From the NCBI RefSeq assembly GCF_004912275.1, contig NZ_STGY01000039.1:1-41546 (forward strand): DNA of 41,546 nt. The letters run 5' to 3'. The position numbers and the translations under genes are program-made. Origin of the DNA: Glycomyces buryatensis (lineage in GTDB: Bacteria > Actinomycetota > Actinomycetes > Mycobacteriales > Micromonosporaceae). Of the stretch, positions 22,622-30,902 are shown piece after piece. The notes beneath the pieces are model-generated. The model ran no database searches and was not told the DNA's origin. It saw nothing but the letters and a program-made list of their open reading frames with translations. How positions within the stretch are numbered: position 1 is the stretch's first letter; each line of letters starts with the position of its first letter.

Positions 22622-23430
22622 GAGTCCAGCACCCCTATCGGACGCCCGGTGCCGTCCACGGCGATATCGCGGCCGTCGATCCGTTCGACCGTGAGCCGGC
22701 GCTCGTCCCGGTCGGCGCCGATGAAGTCGCGCACGAAGTCGTCGGCCGGGGCGGCCAGGATCTGTGCGGGGGTGCCGCGCTGGGCGATCACGCCGTGGCG
22801 CCGGAGCACCACGACCTCGTCGCCGAGCCGCAGGGCCTCGTCGACGTCGTGGGTCACGAACACGATCGTCTTGCCCAGGTCGGCCTGGATCCGGGCGAGT
22901 TCCGCCTGGAGCTCGCGGCGCACGATCGGGTCCACCGCGCCGAACGGCTCGTCCATGAGCAGGATGTTCGGGTCGGCCGCGAGCGCGCGTGCGACGCCGA
23001 CCCGTTGCTGCTGGCCGCCCGAGAGCTGGGACGGGTACCGGGTGCCCAGCGACTCGTCGAGGCCGACGCGTTCGAGCAGTTCCGCGGCCTGGATCCGGGC
23101 GCGCCGGCGCGGGGTCCTGTTGAGGACCGGGACGGTGGCGATATTGTCCAGCACGGTCCGATGCGGCAGGAGGCCTCCGTGCTGGAGGACGTAGCCGATG
23201 GACCGGCGCAGCGCCACCGCGTCACGGCCGGCGACATCGTCCCCGTCGATCAGGACCCGTCCGCCGGTGGGTTCGGCCATGCGGTTCACCATCTGGAGCA
23301 GGGTCGACTTGCCCGAACCCGACGAGCCGACCAGGACCACGGTCCGGTGCGAAGGCACCTGAAGTGAGAACTCCCTGACCGCGACGGTGCCGCCGGGGTA
23401 CGTCTTCGACACCGACTCGAACTCGATCAT
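22618..23430 (-). CDS. ABC transporter ATP-binding protein, osmolyte uptake
   Basis: The 270-aa ATPase has Walker A GSSGSGKST at 35-43, the signature LSGGQQQR at 136-143, Walker B ILLMDEPFGAVD at 156-167 and the switch His in FVTHDVDEAL. It resembles the OpuCA/ProV ATPases but is short and lacks C-terminal CBS domains, the osmosensing module of OpuA. ATG 23430 is preferred (GGGAGCG precedes it) over the GTG 18 nt upstream. It is the first gene of an operon ATPase-permease-permease-binding protein-flavoprotein. Confidence 0.9.
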   Translation of the reverse strand: MIEFESVSKTYPGGTVAVREFSLQVPSHRTVVLVGSSGSGKSTLLQMVNRMAEPTGGRVLIDGDDVAGRDAVALRRSIGYVLQHGGLLPHRTVLDNIATVPVLNRTPRRRARIQAAELLERVGLDESLGTRYPSQLSGGQQQRVGVARALAADPNILLMDEPFGAVDPIVRRELQAELARIQADLGKTIVFVTHDVDEALRLGDEVVVLRRHGVIAQRGTPAQILAAPADDFVRDFIGADRDERRLTVERIDGRDIAVDGTGRPIGVLDS

Positions 23431-23458
23431 GTCCGCTCCCGTCCGCACTCCGGACTGT

Positions 23459-23483
23459 CCAGACGCAGAACTCTACCGTCTGG
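23459..23483 (-). promoter_or_regulatory. Inverted repeat over the -10 box of the osmolyte operon
   Basis: CCAGACG at 23459-23465 and CGTCTGG at 23477-23483 form perfect 7-bp arms around 11 nt. The minus-strand -10 box TAGAGT (complement of 23470-23475) lies between the arms, 40 nt before the ATPase start. A repressor bound here would block the promoter. No regulator gene is adjacent. Confidence 0.5.
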
Positions 23484-23566
23484 AGGCCGACACTACGAAT
23501 CGCCGCGACAGGTTCGAGTCGCTTTGCCGCCCAAGCGGTAGCGCCGAAGGGGCGCGGGCCGAGCGC

Positions 23567-24076
23567 TCAGCTCGATTCGATCAGCCCCCGCACGTAGGCG
23601 GCCTGGCCGACATGCTGGTGATTGTCGTTCACCACGCTCACGAGCCGCACGCCCAGGGTCACCGGCGGATCCCAGCTCGTGTCCACGATCCGGTCGAGAT
23701 CCGCGGCCGAGACGGTCCCGACGTAGTCGAGACTGGCGGCGTGGACCGCGTCGTAGTAGGCCCTCAGTTCGGCCGCGGCGATCCCGCTGACCTGAGCCAC
23801 CTGCTCACTGGTGTGCCCGTACCCGATGTCGACGGGCGTGAGCGGCAGTCCGAACCGCTCGTGCCACCCGTCCGCGGTCCACGTCTGCGCCCGTCCGGCG
23901 ACGTCCGAGACATGGTCGTCCTGGACCCGCGCGATATGCCACACCAGCCATCCGATCGAGTTCGCGCCGGGCCCCGGCCGCGTGTCCAACTGCTCCTGGG
24001 AGAGGCCGTCCAGCACGGCGTGGACCTCCTCCCGCGTCCGCTCGAACGCATCGGCGAAGACCTCGCTGACCTGCAT
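23567..24076 (-). CDS. DinB-superfamily protein (DUF664-like)
   Basis: The 169-aa protein is a four-helix bundle of the DinB/MST type. A metal site is suggested by LVWHIARVQDDHV and by the C-terminal NDNHQHVGQAAYVRG, the usual His triad positions. Family members include mycothiol-dependent transferases; the substrate is unknown. ATG 24076 matches the normal family length, whereas a longer opening upstream reads through Pro/Arg-rich DNA. It stands between GH43 and the transporter operon on the same strand. Confidence 0.82.
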   Translation of the reverse strand: MQVSEVFADAFERTREEVHAVLDGLSQEQLDTRPGPGANSIGWLVWHIARVQDDHVSDVAGRAQTWTADGWHERFGLPLTPVDIGYGHTSEQVAQVSGIAAAELRAYYDAVHAASLDYVGTVSAADLDRIVDTSWDPPVTLGVRLVSVVNDNHQHVGQAAYVRGLIESS

Positions 24077-24248
24077 GGAAACCACCCGTTCGCACTCGCC
24101 GTCAAGGGTTCTCGGCCCGCCCCGACACGCCGCGGGCGGACAGGCCCATCCTCTCACCAGACCGAGCGACCGCGGCGCCGATGGGAATCTCGAACGCGAA
24201 TGAGCGGCCATCATTGCGATGACCGCCCAAGTGCCCGATTCGAGTGCG

Positions 24249-25703
24249 CTATTCGAGGTGGAACGTCGCCGCGGCCCTGGCGGTGTCGGTCGTGGCCGCC
24301 AGCAGATTCACCATGCCATTGACGTTCTGGACGTACCGGCCCGCGGCATTCGTCGCCTCGAACGAGGCGCCCGCGGCATCGGCCCGGCCGCTGCGCCGAT
24401 GGAAGCTCGCATCCGCCTTGAACAGCGACGAGCCGTCGTTTCGCTCTACCCAGACCTCGTAGTTCTTGTGCCGCAGGAAGTAGCCCGGGTAGTTCGCCGA
24501 CTCCAGCGACACCGTCCCCGACCCGGCCAGGCCCGTCACGATCCGGAACTGCGAGTCGGCCAGCATCGCCGGGCTCGCGTTCGCCCTGAGCCGGAAATCG
24601 TAGTGGTTCAGGAACACCCCGGATGCCCCGTGGACCGCGAACCGGTACGGGGTCGGGCCGTCCGCCACGGGGATCCCGAAGTTCGGTGTGCCGTCAGCGT
24701 TCCAGTAGAACTTCTGGATCCTGGTGTGCCGGTTCGGGTCGTACAGCGGGTCGCCGCTGATGTCCTTGTACGGCCGCGCGTGGTAGACGATGATGTCGCT
24801 CTGGCCGTCCTCGGAGACGGTGAACGAGTTGTGGCCCGGCCCGTACTGGCTCGTGGACTCGTTGCTGCGCAGCACCGGCTGCGGGTTCTTGACCCACGAC
24901 GACGCGTTGAGCAGGTTGGCGCCTTCGGAGGCGGTCAGCAGACCGACCGCGTAGTTCGCGTCCGTGGCGCTGGCCGAGAACGTCATGAAGATCCGCCCGT
25001 TCCGCTTCACGACGGCGGCGCCCTCGTTCACCTTGTGGCCGATGACCTCCCAGGAGAGGGTGGGCTTGCTGATGCGGACCGGGGTGCCGGTGATCGTCCA
25101 CGGGTTCGACATCGCCGCCAGGTACAGGCTGGTCCCGCTTCCCAGTTCGGGGTCGCTCTGCGCCCAGCACAGGTAGCGGGTGCCGCCGTCCGTGAACGTG
25201 GTGGCGTCCAGGGCGAACGAGTCGCGCGGGGTGGTGATCTGGCCCTTCTCGGTCCAGGTGCCGCTCATCGGGTTGGCGCTGGCGTTCTCCAGGGCGTACA
25301 TCCGGATGGCCCAGACGTCCTCGGCGCGCCCGGCGGCGAAGTAGATGTACCACTTGCCGCTGATGTAGTGGATCTCCGGTGCCCAGATGTGGTAGCTCAT
25401 CGGCCCGCTGGTGTGCTTCGACCACACCGTGACTTCTTGGGCGGTCGCCAAGCCCTGCAACGTGGTCGAGCGGCGCATGACGATCCGGTCGTAGGTCGGG
25501 ACGCTCGCGGTGAAGTAGTAGTAGCCGTCGGTGTGCCGCACGATGAACGGGTCGGCGCGCTGCCGGATGAGCGGGTTCGTGTAGAGAACGCCCGGTGCGG
25601 CCGAGGCCGGGGCGGCGATGCCGAAGGTGGACGCGGCGGTGACGACGGCCGCCGCGCCGGCGGTCTGGAAGAGCCGGCGGCGACTGAACGGTGAGGTACG
25701 CAT
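24249..25703 (-). CDS. Secreted GH43 alpha-L-arabinofuranosidase with AbfB (CBM42) domain
   Basis: This 484-aa protein starts with a Tat signal (SRRRLFQ, cleavage near ASA-AP at about 36). The five-bladed GH43 domain spans about 38-330, with base Asp D51 in RADPFIV, pKa-modulating Asp D166 in SFALDATTF, and acid Glu E227 in GHKVNEGAAVV. The last 140 residues form an AbfB fold (RFAVHGASGVFLNHYDFRLR and GYFLRHKNYEVWV), which binds arabinose side chains. It releases arabinose from arabinan or arabinoxylan outside the cell. Its promoter carries a LacI-like operator. Neighbouring GH11 and GH29 fit a plant-polymer diet. Confidence 0.93.
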   Translation of the reverse strand: MRTSPFSRRRLFQTAGAAAVVTAASTFGIAAPASAAPGVLYTNPLIRQRADPFIVRHTDGYYYFTASVPTYDRIVMRRSTTLQGLATAQEVTVWSKHTSGPMSYHIWAPEIHYISGKWYIYFAAGRAEDVWAIRMYALENASANPMSGTWTEKGQITTPRDSFALDATTFTDGGTRYLCWAQSDPELGSGTSLYLAAMSNPWTITGTPVRISKPTLSWEVIGHKVNEGAAVVKRNGRIFMTFSASATDANYAVGLLTASEGANLLNASSWVKNPQPVLRSNESTSQYGPGHNSFTVSEDGQSDIIVYHARPYKDISGDPLYDPNRHTRIQKFYWNADGTPNFGIPVADGPTPYRFAVHGASGVFLNHYDFRLRANASPAMLADSQFRIVTGLAGSGTVSLESANYPGYFLRHKNYEVWVERNDGSSLFKADASFHRRSGRADAAGASFEATNAAGRYVQNVNGMVNLLAATTDTARAAATFHLE

Positions 25704-25776
25704 GACTGCTCCTTAGGGGTACATGGGCACCGGGCGTGCCTGCACGTGCCGGGGGAGCACGGTGGCCACCAGGTGA

Positions 25777-25810
25777 TGTTCACGTTAACAACCCGGGTCG
25801 GGCAAGTCAA
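25777..25810 (-). promoter_or_regulatory. GH43 promoter with a LacI-like operator overlapping the -10 box
   Basis: On the minus strand TTGACT (complement of 25805-25810) is 17 nt from TAACGT (complement of 25782-25787). The -10 box is part of the near-perfect palindrome TGTTCACGTTAACA at 25777-25790, a typical LacI-family operator pattern. A repressor bound here would hide the -10 box; the inducer would be an arabino-oligosaccharide. The regulator gene is not in the window. Confidence 0.7.
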
Positions 25811-26030
25811 TACATCCACCACTACGAATGCTTCGAGCTCTTGCCCGCGATACCCCGGCGCCGGTCGCAACAGCGGCGGACCCTTCATTGGGATGCCTGG
25901 TGCGGCGCAAGCTTTGTCGGGGTGAATTCGCTGTCGGAAAGCCGACAGTCACTGTCGATCGGGTTGGAGCGAGAACCACCGTCAACCGAAGCCATCGGGA
26001 ACTTGCACGAGCCCTGGCCTTCATGCCAGG
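25811..26030. other. No gene supported
   Basis: Frames on both strands are short, out of character and without ribosome sites. Short mirror-like runs (GAATTCGCTGTCGG, CGACAGTCACTGTCGA near 25922-25960) contain the repeated unit CTGTCG, but nothing can be assigned. Confidence 0.4.
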
Positions 26031-26297
26031 TCAGTGCCGTCCTTCCTCGCGGTCGGCCTCCTCCATTTCATGGATGTCCCACACCAGCAGGCCGGTCGCT
26101 TCGCCCGCAGGCCAGACCATGGCAATCAATGGCAATTTGCCGCCTGCTGGGCGGCCCGGGGGCGTCAAGCCGAGGGTGACCGCGAATTCGGCCAGTTCCT
26201 TCGAGTCGGCGCCGGCGTCCGATCTCCTGTGCGGGTAGGCCAGCTTTTCGGGGTCATCGGTCACCGGGAAGTATTCGATCCCTTTGAATATCATCAC
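26031..26297 (-). CDS. Small hypothetical protein
   Basis: The 88-aa protein is not recognised. A strong ribosome site (GGGGAGGA, about 7 nt before ATG) and mixed composition support coding. It begins FKGIEYFPVTDD and ends with LIAMVWPAGEATGLLVWDIHEMEE, an acidic C-terminus. The layout of two strands and one helix would suit a small ligand-binding or immunity-like protein, but no family is claimed. The base composition is lower in GC than the neighbours. Confidence 0.55.
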   Translation of the reverse strand: MMIFKGIEYFPVTDDPEKLAYPHRRSDAGADSKELAEFAVTLGLTPPGRPAGGKLPLIAMVWPAGEATGLLVWDIHEMEEADREEGRH

Positions 26298-26428
26298 CGC
26301 AATCCTCCCCTGGTCGCCTCGCGTCGGTTTCCGTCCGGCAGAACGGTTTCGGGGACGACGAATATCGATCCATTCTCAACCGGACTGATGCTCTTGACGG
26401 TTCAGGGTCGCGGCTGTAAGGCCTTTCA

Positions 26429-27256
26429 TCAGCGCCCGAGCGCCGCGCGGATCTGCCCGAGCCCTTCCTTCCCGAGCCGGCGCCCGTCCGGGAGCCGGTC
26501 CTCGCGGTCCCAGCGCCACGTCGTGATCATGGCCAGCATGAGGATGCGGCACTCGTACAGCAGGTCACGGTCGACGCCCGGGTAGTGATCACCGACCGCG
26601 TCGGGGGCGTGGGCGAGATCGAACTCGACGGGCCCCCGGCAGCAGGTCTCGAAGTCGATGAACAACGGCCCGCCCTTGGTGGCGAGGAGGTTCCCCGGGT
26701 GCGGCTCGCCGTGCAGCAGGTGTTCGGCGCCGCGTCCGGTGACCGCGCTCCGCAGGTCCCGCAACGTGTCCGCGAGTAGTTCCCGGTCTGCCTCGATCAG
26801 CTCTGGCGTAAGCTCGCGGTCGGCCACGAGCTGCTGCGCCGACTCGACTCGGTCCGTGAAATGCGGCGTCGGCATCTCGACCTGCCGCATCCCGGTGTGG
26901 AGCCGCGCGAGCGCCTCGGCGTATTCGCCCGGCGGAATCTCCTGAGGCGCAACCGGTTCGTAGTAGGTCCACAAGGTGATGTCGAAGCCATCGCGCGCGT
27001 AGACCCGCGGTTCCGTTCGAGGATCGGGCGCCGCCACCGGGCACCCCGCCTCGGCAAGGCGCAGGGCGAGGTCGAGCTCGAACTCCGCGTCCCCGTGCGC
27101 CGCGGGCGCGATCCGGGCCAGGACATCGCAGGGCAGCAACCGCAGCGTGAGCTTGTTCGAGTCGTGGATCACGACCGCCTCGTCTGCTGCCAGGCCGAGC
27201 GAAGCCAAGATCGACTCGGCCGTCTTGACCGCACGCGACTTCTCTGGCTCCTGCAT
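26429..27256 (-). CDS. Aminoglycoside phosphotransferase-fold kinase (APH family)
   Basis: The 275-aa protein has the protein-kinase-like APH fold. The Brenner motif HGEPHPGN is at 182-189 (catalytic H/N positions; the usual HGDxxxxN has Glu for Asp here) and the metal-binding DFET is at 201-204. The ATP lobe includes NKLTLRLLPCDVLARIAP. The substrate is unknown: sugars, homoserine or antibiotics are handled by the family. AGGAGGGG precedes ATG 27256. The Glu in place of the catalytic Asp of the Brenner motif is odd and could lower activity. Confidence 0.85.
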   Translation of the reverse strand: MQEPEKSRAVKTAESILASLGLAADEAVVIHDSNKLTLRLLPCDVLARIAPAAHGDAEFELDLALRLAEAGCPVAAPDPRTEPRVYARDGFDITLWTYYEPVAPQEIPPGEYAEALARLHTGMRQVEMPTPHFTDRVESAQQLVADRELTPELIEADRELLADTLRDLRSAVTGRGAEHLLHGEPHPGNLLATKGGPLFIDFETCCRGPVEFDLAHAPDAVGDHYPGVDRDLLYECRILMLAMITTWRWDREDRLPDGRRLGKEGLGQIRAALGR

Positions 27257-27401
27257 CGCCCCTCCTCTTCTGAAGTCTGACGCCGTACACGCTATCGGCC
27301 GCGGCACGGAACAGCCCAGCGCTTTTCGTACCGGCCGAGGTGTATTCGCAGTGCCCGGCGTGGGGGCGATCCATACTCGCCTGATCGGATTGAAGCAAGT
27401 T

Positions 27402-28913
27402 CTAAGGCAGCATGAGCCGCCCGTCAATGCGGCGCGGGATGCCTGCATCGCCGTCCTGAAGTTCGGCCGGGAGGACCGCCTCCGGTGCGTCCTGCCAGGT
27501 GACGGGGCGCAGGAAGCGGCGGATCGCGGTGGTGCCCACCGAGGTGTGGGCGGTATTGGTCGAAGGCCAAGGGCCGCCGTGGGTCTGGGCCCAAGAGACC
27601 AGCACGCCGGTCGGGAATCCATTGTAGAGAACTCGGCCCGCCTTGGCGCGCAGCGCCTCGGTGAGTTCGACGGCGAGGTCGTCCTCGTCGTCTTCGCAGT
27701 GCAGCGTTCCGGTCAGCGACGCGGGCAGCCGGTCCAGGGCCGAACGCAGGTCCGCCTCGCCGTCGTAGCGGGCGATGATCGCCAAGGGCCCGAAGCACTC
27801 CTCGGTATCGGCCTCGCTCAGGTCGGCGGCCCGGGCGGTCAGCAGCCGGGCCCGCATGGCGAAGCCCTCGCCCGGGACGGGGCCCCCTTCGGCGATGACC
27901 TTCACGCCCGGCCGCGAGGCCAGGCCCGATGCGATGCCGTCGTAGGCGGCGCCGATGTTCTCGCCCAGCGCCCAGGGGGCCGCGACGTCACCGGTCGCGG
28001 CGACGGCGGCAGCGACCAGTGCGTCCCCGGCCTCGCCCGCGGGGACGAATACCAGGCCCGGTTTGGTGCACAGCTGCCCGCCCGAGGCGGTGAACGACCC
28101 GACCAGGCCGGCGGCGATGGCGTCGCCGCGCGTCGCGGCGGCGGCCTCGGTGACGACGACCGGGTTGAGGCTGGAGAGCTCGCCGTAGAACGGGATCGGC
28201 TCGGGCCGAGCGTTGATGATCTCCAGCAGGGCCTTGCCGCCGCGCAGGGAGCCGGTGAAGGCGACGGCGCGGATGCGCGGGTCGGCGACCAGGTCGGCCC
28301 CGGCCTGCAGACCGGACACCAGGCTCAGAATGCCTTGGGGCGCACCGAAGGCAGCGGCGGCCCGGGCCATCAGGTCGAAGGTGAGACGGGACGTCGCCGG
28401 GTGGGACGGGTGCGCCTTGATCACCACCGGGGATCCGGCGGCCAGCGCCGAGACGGTGTCGCCGCCGGGGACGGCGAAGGCGAGGGGGAAGTTGCCGGCG
28501 CCGAACACCGCGACCGGTCCAATGGGGACGAGCATGCGCCGCAGATCGGGACCCGGCCCCATGGGCGTGGGGCCGGCGTGGTCGATGGCGGCCTCCAGGT
28601 AGGAGCCCTCGTCGAGCACGTCGGCGAAGAGTCGCGCCTGGTAGACGGTGCGGGTGAGCTCGCCGCCCAGGCGCTTTTCGCCCAGGCCGGTCTCGCGGTC
28701 GGCGACGGTGACGATCTGCTCGCGGGCGTCCTCCAGCGCGTCGCCGATCGCCCGCAGCAGGCCGGCCCGGAAGCCGCGCCCGGCCGCCTCGAAGGGTCCG
28801 GCCGCCTCGGCCGCCGCCGCGGCGATCCGGGCCACCTCGGCACTCGTGGTCGGTGCGAAGGCGACCCCGTACGGCGCCCCCGTGCGGGGGTCGATGCTGG
28901 TCTCGGCGCTCAT
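27402..28913 (-). CDS. 2,5-dioxovalerate (2-oxoglutarate semialdehyde) dehydrogenase
   Basis: The 503-aa NAD(P)+ aldehyde dehydrogenase oxidises 2-oxoglutarate semialdehyde to 2-oxoglutarate, the last step of hydroxyproline degradation. It has the N-terminal residue N141 in FGAGNFPLAF, catalytic Glu E245 in PFYGELSSLNP, and catalytic Cys C282 in GGQLCTKPG. The SSLNPVV and TGSLRGGKALL blocks are diagnostic for the KGSADH branch. Length is normal. It lies 62 nt after the epimerase stop at the end of the hydroxyproline cluster, same strand. Confidence 0.93.
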   Translation of the reverse strand: MSAETSIDPRTGAPYGVAFAPTTSAEVARIAAAAAEAAGPFEAAGRGFRAGLLRAIGDALEDAREQIVTVADRETGLGEKRLGGELTRTVYQARLFADVLDEGSYLEAAIDHAGPTPMGPGPDLRRMLVPIGPVAVFGAGNFPLAFAVPGGDTVSALAAGSPVVIKAHPSHPATSRLTFDLMARAAAAFGAPQGILSLVSGLQAGADLVADPRIRAVAFTGSLRGGKALLEIINARPEPIPFYGELSSLNPVVVTEAAAATRGDAIAAGLVGSFTASGGQLCTKPGLVFVPAGEAGDALVAAAVAATGDVAAPWALGENIGAAYDGIASGLASRPGVKVIAEGGPVPGEGFAMRARLLTARAADLSEADTEECFGPLAIIARYDGEADLRSALDRLPASLTGTLHCEDDEDDLAVELTEALRAKAGRVLYNGFPTGVLVSWAQTHGGPWPSTNTAHTSVGTTAIRRFLRPVTWQDAPEAVLPAELQDGDAGIPRRIDGRLMLP

Positions 28914-28975
28914 TGCGGTCCTCTCGGTAGCGTGGTGCGGTTTGCTTGGCGGCGTTCGCGATGGCGGGCCCGGGC

Positions 28976-29977
28976 TCAGAGCGTGAAGCCGGCGGGGAAC
29001 GGATCGGTGGGGTCGAGCAGATACTGGCCCATGCCGGTGATCCAGGCACTGCCGGTCACGGTGGGCAGCACGGCATCGACGCCTCCGACGGCGGCGGTGC
29101 CGGTGAGCCGACCGGTGAAGCGGGTGCCGAGGAACGACTCGTTGACGAAGTCCTCTTGGAGGCCGAGCTCGCCGCGCGCGTGCAGCTGGGCCATGCGGGC
29201 GGAAGTGCCGGTGCCGCAGGGGGAGCGGTCGAACCAGCCGGGGTGGATCACCATGGCATTGCGCGAATCGGAGCCGTCGGATCCCGGCGCGGTGAACTGC
29301 ACGTGCTTGCAGTCGTCGATACCGGGCAGCTCCGGATGGACCGGGGGCCGCTGTTCATTGATGGCATCCATTATGGCCAGACCGGCGGCGAGGATCTCGT
29401 CCTTGTTGGACCGGTCGAAGTCGATGCCGATCCGGGCCAGCGGCAGGATCGCGTAGAAGTTGCCGCCGTAGGCCATGTCGTAGGTGACCTCGCCGAGACC
29501 TCGAACCTCCACGGCCGCATCGAGTTCGGCCGCGAAGGACTGCACATTGGCGATCGTGACGGCGGTGGCGCGGCCGTCGGCCACCGCCACCTCGGCCACG
29601 ACCAGTCCGGCCGGGGTGTCCAGGCGCACCTCGGTGACCGGCTCGCTGACCTCCACCATCCCGGTTTCGACCAGGACGGTCGCCACCCCGATGGTGCCGT
29701 GGCCGCACATGGGAAGGCACCCCGACACCTCGATGTAGAGCACCCCCCAGTCGGCGTCGGGACGGGTGGGCGGCTGGAGGATCGCGCCGCTCATCGCCGA
29801 GTGGCCCCGCGGTTCGTTCACTAGAAACTCGCGGATGTGGTCGAGTTCGGCGATGAAGTATTCGCGCCGCTCGGCCATCGTGGCGCCGGGGATGGGCCCG
29901 ATGCCGCCGGTGACGACCCGGGTGGGCATGCCCTCGGTGTGCGAGTCGACCGCCGTGAAGTACCTGGACGCCCGCAC
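28976..29977 (-). CDS. 4-hydroxyproline 2-epimerase
   Basis: The 333-aa protein belongs to the proline racemase family and turns trans-4-hydroxy-L-proline into cis-4-hydroxy-D-proline. The two catalytic bases are Cys: C91 in LPMCGHGTIG and C254 in SPCGTGTSA. Trans-3-hydroxyproline dehydratases have Thr in the second place, so this is an epimerase or racemase. The GTG start is one nt after the deaminase stop. Gene context (dehydrogenase, deaminase, semialdehyde dehydrogenase) makes 4-hydroxyproline the substrate. Confidence 0.93.
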   Translation of the reverse strand: MRASRYFTAVDSHTEGMPTRVVTGGIGPIPGATMAERREYFIAELDHIREFLVNEPRGHSAMSGAILQPPTRPDADWGVLYIEVSGCLPMCGHGTIGVATVLVETGMVEVSEPVTEVRLDTPAGLVVAEVAVADGRATAVTIANVQSFAAELDAAVEVRGLGEVTYDMAYGGNFYAILPLARIGIDFDRSNKDEILAAGLAIMDAINEQRPPVHPELPGIDDCKHVQFTAPGSDGSDSRNAMVIHPGWFDRSPCGTGTSARMAQLHARGELGLQEDFVNESFLGTRFTGRLTGTAAVGGVDAVLPTVTGSAWITGMGQYLLDPTDPFPAGFTL

Positions 29978-29978
29978 C

Positions 29979-30902
29979 TCACGCCCCCAGCGGGTTCGCG
30001 GCCAGATAGTCCATGGCCTTGCGCATGTCGGCGTCCAGCGCCCCCAGCTGCTTGCCGTTCATGGGCCCGCGCGGGGGGCGGCAGGGCCCGCCGAAGCGGC
30101 CCACCAGGTCCATGCCGTGCTTGATGGCCTGCACGAACTCGGTGCGCGAGTCCCAGCGGAACGCCGCGACGAGCGGCTCGTACAGCGCGCGCGCCTCGGC
30201 CAGGCGCCCCTCCAGGGCCAGGTCGTACAGGTGCACCGACTCGGCCGGGAACACGTTGGGGAAGCCCGCGAACCAGCCGCGCGCGCCCATGAGCAGGGCC
30301 TCCAGGGCGACGTCGTCGGCTCCGGCCACGATGTTCAGCTCCGGGGCGGACTCGGCGATCTCCAGCACGCGCCGCACGTCGCCGGAGAACTCCTTGACGG
30401 CCACCACATTGTCGATCTGCGCGATCTCGGCCAGCAGCGCCGGAGTCAGGTCCACTTTGGTGTCGATCGGGTTGTTGTAGACCATGACCGGCAGGCCCAC
30501 GGCCGCCACCTGCTCGAAGTGGTGGATCACCTCGGAGTCATTGGCGCGGAACATCGTCGGCGGCAGGCACAGGACGCCGTCGGCGCCGTCCTCGGCCGCG
30601 TACTCGGCCCACTCGCGGGCCTGGTGGGCGCCCGGACCGTGCACGCCGACGACGACCACGCCGTCATCGCCGACCGTCTCGATCGCCGTCTGCGCGACCT
30701 TGCGGCGCTCGACATTGCTCAGCGAGGAGTACTCCCCGAGGGACCCGTTGGGGCCCACGCCCCGGCAGCCATTGTCGATCACCCAGCGGCAATGCTCCGC
30801 GAAACGGTCGTAGTCGACGCGGAGCCCGGCCGGGGCAGCCTCATTCTCGGCGTAGGGCAGGGCGGTCGCCACGATGACGCCGTCGAGTTTCTCCTGGGTC
30901 AT
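29979..30902 (-). CDS. DHDPS-family lyase, probable pyrroline-4-hydroxy-2-carboxylate deaminase
   Basis: The 307-aa TIM-barrel aldolase forms a Schiff base through K170 (VVAVKEFSGD) with Y142 (MVYNNP) assisting. It converts pyrroline-4-hydroxy-2-carboxylate, made by D-hydroxyproline dehydrogenase, to 2-oxoglutarate semialdehyde and ammonia. The GPNGSLGEYSSL block is in place of GTTGE of DapA, a marker of non-lysine members. The ATG 30902 overlaps the stop of the upstream flavoprotein gene as ATGA; the lysine-biosynthesis role is excluded by context. Confidence 0.88.
   Translation of the reverse strand: MTQEKLDGVIVATALPYAENEAAPAGLRVDYDRFAEHCRWVIDNGCRGVGPNGSLGEYSSLSNVERRKVAQTAIETVGDDGVVVVGVHGPGAHQAREWAEYAAEDGADGVLCLPPTMFRANDSEVIHHFEQVAAVGLPVMVYNNPIDTKVDLTPALLAEIAQIDNVVAVKEFSGDVRRVLEIAESAPELNIVAGADDVALEALLMGARGWFAGFPNVFPAESVHLYDLALEGRLAEARALYEPLVAAFRWDSRTEFVQAIKHGMDLVGRFGGPCRPPRGPMNGKQLGALDADMRKAMDYLAANPLGA

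Noticed and set aside
24222..25694. 491-codon plus-strand frame opposite the GH43 gene
   Set aside because: Shadow of the GH43 reading frame; composition is Arg/Val/Gly-rich without motif.
27147..29456. A 769-codon plus-strand frame opposite the hydroxyproline genes
   Set aside because: Mirror of GC3-biased coding DNA; translation is Gly/Arg/Asp-rich nonsense and no ribosome site exists.
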